From positions 61,604,941 to 61,668,940 of the forward strand of contig NC_088130.1 in assembly GCF_036370855.1 (NCBI RefSeq): DNA of 64,000 nucleotides. The letters run 5' to 3'. The notes under the pieces were generated by a model that made no database searches, had not been told where the DNA came from, and saw only the letters and a list, made by a program, of their open reading frames with translations. Origin of the DNA: Dromaius novaehollandiae (lineage: Eukaryota; Chordata; Aves; Casuariiformes; Dromaiidae). Every line of letters starts with the position of its first letter. The stretch's first letter is position 1. Position numbers and translations under genes: made by a program. This document shows positions 48,878 to 57,800 of the stretch, in pieces.

Positions 48878-51800
48878 CCTGGGACTCTGCTCCACTCCGT
48901 GTTTATCCTATCTCAGCTTGCCATTTGTCCCTCTCTTGACTACCCCACCATCTTGTACTCAAAAAAGAGCTTTCTGGGGTCTGTGGTCAAAGCTGGAGAG
49001 GACAACCTTGTCAACCCTGTTTCTTCAGTGACCATTCCCTAGCCCTGGAGAGTTCAGATTCCTGTTCCAAGTACCTTGGTGGTATATGATATGTAGTGGT
49101 TAGGGTTGTGGTGGTGTGGTTGGTGGGTTTTTTTGTTTGTTTGTTTTTGGTTTTTTTCCTTCTTCTCCTTTACAGGTTGGGGAAAACAAGTGATCTTCTG
49201 GCTTAGATGTCTGATGTGGCTGGGGAGCAGTTCCCCTCTCAAAAGGATTTAGCTTGCTAGAAGGTTGGGTTGCAGCAATGAAGTGTGTCCTTACTGGTGC
49301 ACTTTGCTGGTCCAGAGAACATTTAGCTTATCCACGAGGAGATAGCTAAAGGGGGAACCACATCGCTCTAGATGTTGTTCTGGTTATAACACTTGTGTGG
49401 GGTGCAGGAGAGTGAGAGTCGCATCCTATTTTGATGTGAGCAGAGCACATGATGGACCAGGTGTGTCTCAGCCCAAAGTAAATGTAGTGACCAGATGGGG
49501 CTGGAGCACCCAGAGACTCCACCATAGAGGTATTTTTTCTAGAGACATTTTGTCAAACTTTTGACACATCACAAAAATTTTGACTTTCACTTGCTGTTTT
49601 CCAAGGTGGTAGTGGGGGACAGGAGGGAAGAAAATGCGAATAATGACTTAGGAAATCTCTCCCAGCTCTCCTGCCCTCCTGTGTCCTATATTGCAAGTAG
49701 CACTGGTCTTTTCTCCCTGCAGATGGTCTTCCGCCCTCCTTTGGATTTCTATGATGTCCTAATCCACCTGAACCCAAACCAGATTCCTCGGCATCTGGAG
49801 AGTGTGGACCGGCCAGTAAAGTCATTTTCCCGAGGAGTGGTGAAGAACAGTGTGGGAGTGAAGATCCTCTTCCCAGTGGTGGATTATGACCCTGTACAGT
49901 GCTACCTCCAGGAGCTGAGAGTAAGCATGGCCCTTTGGGGAGATGGCAGGGGGTTGTCTGCCATAGTAGGAGTGGTGTTTTGTTGTGCAGATCATTAGTT
50001 GCCTGCTGCTGAAAGACGTGGGTGATGACATCTTTACATATTTTGTATGTAGTTGTCATTCTTTATGTACATGTACATCTGAAATCACTTTTTCAGCAGA
50101 AAATATGGTGAATGCACTGCCCATTCCATGGAAATGGAAACACTGCTGATGTGAGAATTGACCTCAAGCACAAAGTTACTGGGGCTCTTCTGAAGAATAT
50201 GACATTTCAGTGCAAAAGTGTCTCTAGTGTCATTTCTCTCCATTCGATTGATTCTTCCTGGCTTCTTAAACCAGCGGGGGTGGATGCTGGAGGAACTGAA
50301 TCAAGGACTAGCTCCCATTCGGGACTGTTCATGGTGTGCTGGAGAGAGATGCTCTGAGGGATGAGAACATCTGATGGTCTTACCTGTGTTTTGTAGGATT
50401 ATGTATGAGGCAGTGACTGCCACAGGCATCCATGCCATGGTCCCAACAGGGCTCCTGCTGTAAGGATCAGCAGATAGACCAGGGGTTGAACGAACCACAG
50501 AAGCTGAATATTGGTCACAGAATGGTCTCTCCAAGGCTGGTTACATGCGTGATGGTTGGGGAAGTTGTCATTGTGCTGGTGGTGTGAATAAGTGGAGAAC
50601 ATCAATATCCAAAGTCATCCATCCATGGCTCTTGCATCAGGTGGCCACGACAAAGTGTCAGCAAACTGGGAGGTGATAAGTAGGATGGTGGGTGGCAGTG
50701 GTGGTCCACGCTGGATCTGGACAACCAGTACGTTGCAGATGTGCACTCTGTGCCTCTTTGGCCCTTCTGAACTTTGCACACGATAGCTGAATAATTATTA
50801 ATGTGCAGAGAGGTGGGGCTGTGACATCCTTCTCCTTTTAAAAAAACTAGGTTGATTTTCAAGTGCTGTCATCTCCTGCCCACAAAATGTTGTGAACACT
50901 ATCAGAATGTAGAAATTGTAGACTAGCTCTGATGAGAAGGATGCTGTGGAGGTCTCTGGTCCTGGGCCCTGCTCAAGGCAGAACCAACTTTGATGTTAGA
51001 GCATGTTGCACAAAGACCAATACAGTTGAATGCTGAATATTTCCAAGGATGGAGATTTCCCTCCTTTGAGCCCCTGCCCCAGTATTTGAACACTTGCATT
51101 GTTAAATTTTTTTTTTTCCTGCTATCTAACTGGAATTTCCCTTGTTCCAGTGTGTGTTGTTTCCTCAGATCCCTTGCGGCACCTGGACTATGCTTGTGGC
51201 AGCTTGTTTAAAGGCAGAGCCAGAGCTCTTAGTTGTGGAGGTTTTAGTTGTGCTCTTGCAGCTCCTGGCAGGCCTTGCCAGCCCTCCTGGGCAGCACAGC
51301 TATTCAGTTGGCTTTCCTCTTGCCCTTCTCCCAGTTAACATACTCCAGAGGGTTTTGTCTGTCTTCCTTTGTGCTTCTCTTGCCTGAAGATTTGGTATCA
51401 GCTGCTCTTCAAGCTGAGTACTTACTTGCAGTGGGGAAGGAGATACACCTGCAAAAGAAAACCATGGTTTGTATAGTGACCTGCTCCACTCCTAGGCCAT
51501 GAGTGAGACTTTGTGCTCTGCGGGGTTCAGTGTTTGCTGCTCTCCAGGTTAGCCGGAAGTGAATGGTGCTGTCCTTGCCCAACCCTGCACAGCCATCTGA
51601 GCATTTCTCAGCTGCTACTGCCAGGCTCAGCAGTGGTGGCAGCCTGCAAGGATGAGCAGTGAAAAGGGCAGGATCTTGCCTTCAGAGCCAAGAAAAGAAC
51701 TGCAAAGGTGCCTGAATTAAAACTGCAGTTCAGCCCGGAAGATCATGGGCCCCTGCAGTTCAAGCTCCCCTTTTGCCCTAATCCAGATAGTGTAGGAGGT

Positions 51801-54800
51801 GGCCAAAGGTAACTTGCAAGGGTTTCTTCCAAGGTTTCTTCACCCTGGGCACAGAGGCAGAGCGCCATTAAATCCCAAGCTTCCTGGCAGACCAGGTTGT
51901 GTGCTGATCTTTGCCTAGACCTTGGGAATCAGCTGTTAGACTTAGCACAGTGCAAGTTCAACCCTTCTGTCATGCATACCAAGTTGGGACAGTCCAGGGG
52001 GGAAGTGAGAGACATGGGTGCATTCAAGGGCTCTTTGGGGAAGAACATAGATGTCTCACCCAGATTTGCTGCTAATAGCACTGCTTTCCTGTCTTGGAGT
52101 CAGGCAGGATGTGGAGGAAAAGGGAGAAGAGGTCCCCACTGCAGAGTGGAAAGTCTGCTGCCTTCAAGAAGGAAGGTGATTGGCAAGCTGGAAATACTGG
52201 AGACATGTTGCAGAGACCACTGAGAGATCTCTTGGAGTTCAGGATATGCAAGACAGAGGAAGAGAAACACCCTGCACAATACTTTAAAAAGGGAGCAGGA
52301 AGCAAAGTGATCAGGAGCAGTTTATTTCACTGTGCATCTCTTCTGGTGTCTGGATCTGAGGAGGAATATCAAGATGAGCCTCTTTGTTTTGTTCTTTAAA
52401 TGATTAGGGTTTGACCCGCCCCCATGAAACCTTGATGAGGAGTCACAGAGCTGGGTAGGAAATGGAGCTTCTTAAGCCTGAAATACCTTGGAAGGGAGGA
52501 TTAGAGCTGAATTGAGTCTTTTAGCAGCTGCCAAGGCACTGAAGACATTTGCATGCATGGAGCCAGGGGCACTGTGTCTGCAGAGAGGTCAGAGCACTCA
52601 TGAAGACCTGGCAGGAGGCTAACTTCTTACTCAAAGAGGAACTTGAGACTACCGGAAGAGCCAATGGGGAAAGCAGTCTCCTTGGAAGCTGTTGACAGAC
52701 TTGCCTCAAATCTAGCCATAAATTGAAGCACTCGATCAGGAAACTCATCAGGGCATGTTACAGGTTATAACACTTTTTTTATGTTTCTATTCAACTCTGT
52801 CCTGAAAGAGAGATGTCAGCAAATGGGTCCAAAAGTGCAAGGTGCAGAGGAGACTTCCCTGGAAAGCAGTTTTAATTATCCTTTAAGCAATTATGACTTA
52901 ATTGATCCAGGCAATTATGACATCCAAACTGTGTGAATTTTTACTGCCCGTTTAATACAGGTAATAACAGAGTTGGAGTATAGTCGGCCTAGCTTCCAAA
53001 TTACATAAATCCATTATACCAGCATCACAATGAAGAAACAGATAGACAGGTGCAAAGCTCATCATCTTTTGCTGGAAGCAGTGTAGTGTTCCTAAAGAGG
53101 GAGTGTGTGTTTGGTCTTTCCTGTTCTTTGGCCATGGGTACTCTGGAGGGTGCAGAGCAGGAGCTGGTCACAGGTTCCTCAGAAGAGAAAGCTATGGGAT
53201 AGGGAGCCTGAATTCTGCCTCAACAGTGCTGGCTGGGGGGGGGTTTCCCCTCCTGTTGAAGGGTCTGAGGTAGGTATGACTGTGTTCCCTTTTGGCCATC
53301 ATGTAGGAGATACCTTGCAGTACCAGTTCACTTTGCTCTCCTAGCTTCCAGGTCAGTAGCAGGCAGACCTGAAGGGGTTGAGGAATATCTCTTTCTGAGC
53401 AACAGGAGTTGCTTCCCCCTTGAAAAGTTACTGAGGTGACAGTTACACACGAAAGAGTTGCTATCAGCCACCTTTGCTCTCCAGTAACCCAGCTGTGCCC
53501 ACCTGTGTTGGAGGGCATCAAAAGCCAGCTTTGCATTGCTGTGATGCCAGCAAGCAGGTAATGCACAGCTCTAGGTAGAAGCTATCCTGTCAGAAATCAT
53601 CCAGCTTCATGTCTCAGGGTCCTGATGTTGCTTAAAAGCAAGGCCTTCTGCACTGGCTACTTTGACCTGGCTTTGGTTTGCAGTCTCTCTGGTGTCCTTG
53701 CATTTTTACTCCACTGACTTTTGTTGCTCAAAGCAGCATTCAGATCCTTCTTGTTCTGGTGGTTGGGAGCTCTGGAGGTGATCTGAACACAGCAGGATGT
53801 TGGCGCCAGAAAGAACTGTGGTGACAATTGAGTGACAGCAGCAAATCCGTACAAGAGATTTTGTGTGAGAAGGTGCTTTGATACAGAACTGTCTGGCTTT
53901 GACTCATAGTAATTTGATGTCTCTTAATAGCACTAACCACAGAATTGAGCAACGGGGCTGTGGCTGTCGCTGACAGTGCAGCCATGGTGGTTTTATAATG
54001 ATGAAGGGAGACATCTGCCATGCAGCAATACTGCAAAATTTTGTTCTCAGCTATGGGTGGAAAAGGAACATCTGTCCTTTTCTGAGCTTGCCTTGCAAAA
54101 AGGGGATTTCAATGCCTGGACATGGTGACTGAGCTGAAAGTGGCAGGGACTAGAGTCTTCCCCAGTGTCCCTGGGCCCATAACTAGGAGAGACCTACTTT
54201 GTCCTGTCTGACCTGTTTGCACCCAAAGGGTTCCCTGTTCTCAAAGCAAAGGGGTTAGCAAAGCAGAAGCTGTCTGGAGCCAAAGGATTGATGCATGCTT
54301 TCCACTAGGAGCCTAATCAGAGGAGAAAGCTGGGGGGGGGGGGGGGGGAGCGTTAGGCCCTGACTGCTTTAATTTTTCCTGCTGCAAGGAGATGTGCTGT
54401 GGAAGCAAGTCTGATCGAGTTGCTTTGGTGCTGAGAGGCTCGCTCTGGGTAAAGATGAAAGGCTGATCGTGGGATTCAGACAGTGAACTCCTAAGTTCCA
54501 GGACAGATCTGATAGAAAAGGCATGTTCTGAGAGTTGCTCCAGATGAGAAGGCTTTGCAGACAGATGCTTTTGTGGGAAAGCAGGTGCCAGACTTCCTAC
54601 AGATAGGGCTTCTCTGGAGCCTCAGACCTTAACCAAATGCCTACAAGACCTTCCCACTGCCTACAGTCCTGAGCATTACAGCAAGCAAACCCTGGATTGG
54701 GTCCTGGCTGGGATTCTCCAGTGAGACTAAATTAAGTTTTTAAAGAATTTAGCCAAGCCTCCCTTTGAATCTCTCTCATAACTCTGCTGGCTCATTTCCT

Positions 54801-57800
54801 TTCCTTAAGCGATTGCCATAACCACTGTTTTTCCCTCAAGAGCTGCAGAACTGGGTGCCTCATCTGCAGTTCTGCGCCGTTTGCTAGAGATGTTGTATGT
54901 GAAGGATCACTTAGCCCAGCTGTTATTCCAGAGTGGTTTAGGTATCCTTTGGAGTTCAAGGGAAGATCTTTCTGTCTGCGTCAAGCAAGTCTTGTGGATG
55001 AACTTGTGCCCATCTGCATGCATTCAGGAGCTCACAAAGCCAGAAGACTCTGGCTTTCTCCAAAAGGTCCAGATGCAGGGAAAGTCAAATTCAGCTGCCT
55101 GAGCCCTCTCAGTCTGCGTGTCTACATGACCCTGTTACAAGACTTAATGTTTCTTATCAGGTCTTTGGTCTCACTGAGATTTATAGCCCTCTTTCTTCTT
55201 CCTTCCACAGTATAGGAATGTATATCTTGCTACTGCATGTTAAGAAAGAATTAATAGTTAGTATTAAATGTTCTCAGTCTTGTAAAACATACAAGCTGTG
55301 GTTATGGGACATAACTGGTGGAGTCTTTTCAGGTCAGACCGCTCCCTTCCTGTTTTGACTGACAGGCCTGACTCCTCCTATGGCATCTTTCTGACAGGCA
55401 GAGACAAACTCAGAAAGATCTGTGGGCTTTCCTAATACAGAAAGGAAACCATCCTGTCTGGATCTATGCCCTCGGAGGGGCAGAGGTGGCAGGAAATTCC
55501 CCGCACTTGGAGCTGCAGAGCAGCTGTGTGACTTTGAACATAGTGCCCTTGGGTCAGGGGCGGATGCATACACGTGTGGATATGCACATGGGCATGCGTG
55601 TACATATCAAGGCATGCTGCCCCTCTTGCTCCATGGGTGAGCTCAAAGGCACTTCTTGATTGTATTCCTCGTGGTAATGCCTTCCTACAGGTCTGCTTTG
55701 AATCTCTCCTATAGGAGGTCACTAAAGCTTTTTGCATGAAGTGAGCTGGCGTATGGTGGGCAAGGCATATTTTCTAATGCAGCCAGGAGAGCATTGGTGC
55801 TTTTTCTTTTTTTCTTTCTTTTTCTTCCTTGCCATACCTCTTTGCTGCTGGGAACCCCCAGAAGGAGGATGCACATGCTGCTCTGGTGAGGCACTAGGAA
55901 GTGGAACAGTTTGAGTGGTTTATGACACTTTTCAATAGGTGAATCCCAAACCCAACACCTGGGTTTCTTTTCTCTTTTAAAAACCCTCTGATACAGAGGC
56001 AACCCTGGCCTGGTTTTTTAAACAGTGCTTCTTGCTTTGCCTGTCGTGTAACCTGTGAGCATCAGGGCCAGGTTTGCTGTAGGATGGCAAGGACTGTGAA
56101 GTGTTAACAACAAACATAGTCGTTTGTGGGAAATAAGTAGCTATTATTTTAACAGAGTTTTATACAGGCAGATCCCTCATGAGAGCGCTTAAGATGTTCT
56201 AAGCACTGAGCAAATGTTGATTGATGCATTGATGCATTTACCACTTGAACTGCCATAACACCAGGAAGAGTTGCTAGGTGCATTTTGGGGGCAAACACCT
56301 CACCTGCCCCAGACAGCTCCTATTCTTCCAGCAGATGTGATGCAAGGAGCCCAATCTCCAGGTGTAAGTAGGAACAGTGAGAAAATGCGTGGGTGAATGG
56401 TTGGGGGGGGGGGGGGGAGAAACCAAACCACAATAATGTAGTTGCTTAACTAGCAAGCACTTATCTCATTGCAAAATCCATGCTTTAGCCTGAACTGCTT
56501 AATCCAGTAATCTCATTTTAGATCAGGGTGTTGTTTTACTCAAGCACCTTTCTCCATCCCTCTGGTCCTACCAGGCTTTCTCTGGGCCTTTAGGACTGAA
56601 CCGTGACGAAAAACAGAGGGTGATTGAGAAGGGATTAGGGGTTCAAATGTGTTCCCTACCTTTCCTCCCTTTTCTTTTAAACTTTCCCTCGAGGAAGGTG
56701 TTTGCAGGCCCAGACAAGCCCGTTGACACTGGGCATAGAGAATGGGATGTGGAAAGGGAGGTGAACCGTGTTTGCTTTTACTCCCCAAGCCTCTGCACAA
56801 ACAGAAGTGTGGTGACTAATGTATCAGTCCTCTTTAATGCTGCAGTTTTCCAGGAGCTGAATGTGCATCTCTGCAGCTCAGAGTAGCTGGCCTGAAGCTC
56901 TGTCACGTGGATGGTGCTGGGAGCAGTGCAAGTACAGAAGTCTGCCCTTTGCTGGGTTTTTGAACTGGATGGCATCCTACCTATCTGCCCTCTTCTCCCT
57001 GTTGTCTGGTTAAAAGGTGCTGGGTATTGGGTAGAACAGTGGGGTTTTTTGGGAAATGAGCTGAGTCTGTGAGGGCTGCTTTCCTGCAAATGCTCCTGGC
57101 TCCTCTCCAGCAGCATATGCCTGTAAAAATATCTGTCTTAGAGAGAGCATCGTGTTGTCCTGGAGACTTCACCTCATCAATAATGGCATTTTCAGTTTCT
57201 CCTATGCTCTGGTCCCCTTTGTGAGTGATCATTCCCCTTTGGTTCAGAAAGTTGTGTGTTGGTGGCCAGCATACCCTGTGCTTTGCCCTTCACTGCATTT
57301 TTGCTTCCTTCTGCTGTTTGCCTTTCGGCAAAAGGAGGAATTTTCCATGTTGACTGAGCTCTGAGCTTTGTTGGTTGGTCTCAGCTGAAAACCAGCAGGG
57401 CAGGTTGCTTCTTTCTCAATGTATTTTTAAACAATTGTTTCCAAGCTAGTTTGAGATAATGTTTCGACCAGCCTGGCCCCTATGAAGATCTTGTGGAGTG
57501 GGATGAGCTGGCAGGTCTCAGGACCTTCCCAGCTTGCTGGCCAGATCATGTTGCCCTCCATGCTACATCAAGTTCAAACTCATAAATCTGGCTCTGAAGG
57601 CTGCAGACAACACTGCCCCTCCCTGCTTATTGGCTCTTGATGCTTAAAATGCCACCCCACCCTTTTGGATGGCTGGTAATACCAACCCAATCCACCTTTT
57701 CCTCCTACCACTGCCTCTTACTGTTTCCAGCCCTTGCCCATAAAAGACCCTTTCCAATTAGCTTGCCCTAGATGCCAATTTTCATGTGTGTCTTCATGAA

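Larger units (their letters stand above)
41369..49722 (+). other. NOL6: NOL6 intron 22 (8.35 kb)
   Basis: A long intron with no exon I can support. The flanking exons are both phase 0, and the protein reads from MDPLSSQDVK into MVFRPPLD as in human, so nothing is missing. It contains a sense CR1 remnant (about 44640-44945), a CT/poly-T tract (48820-48877) and T-rich simple sequence near 49120-49160. I found no nested gene. Confidence 0.8.

Noticed and set aside
50023-50086. Box C/D snoRNA-like layout in NOL6 intron 23 (GTGATGA ... CTGA)
   Set aside because: The boxes are present, but the terminal stem needs bulges and no internal boxes or rRNA guide match could be supported.
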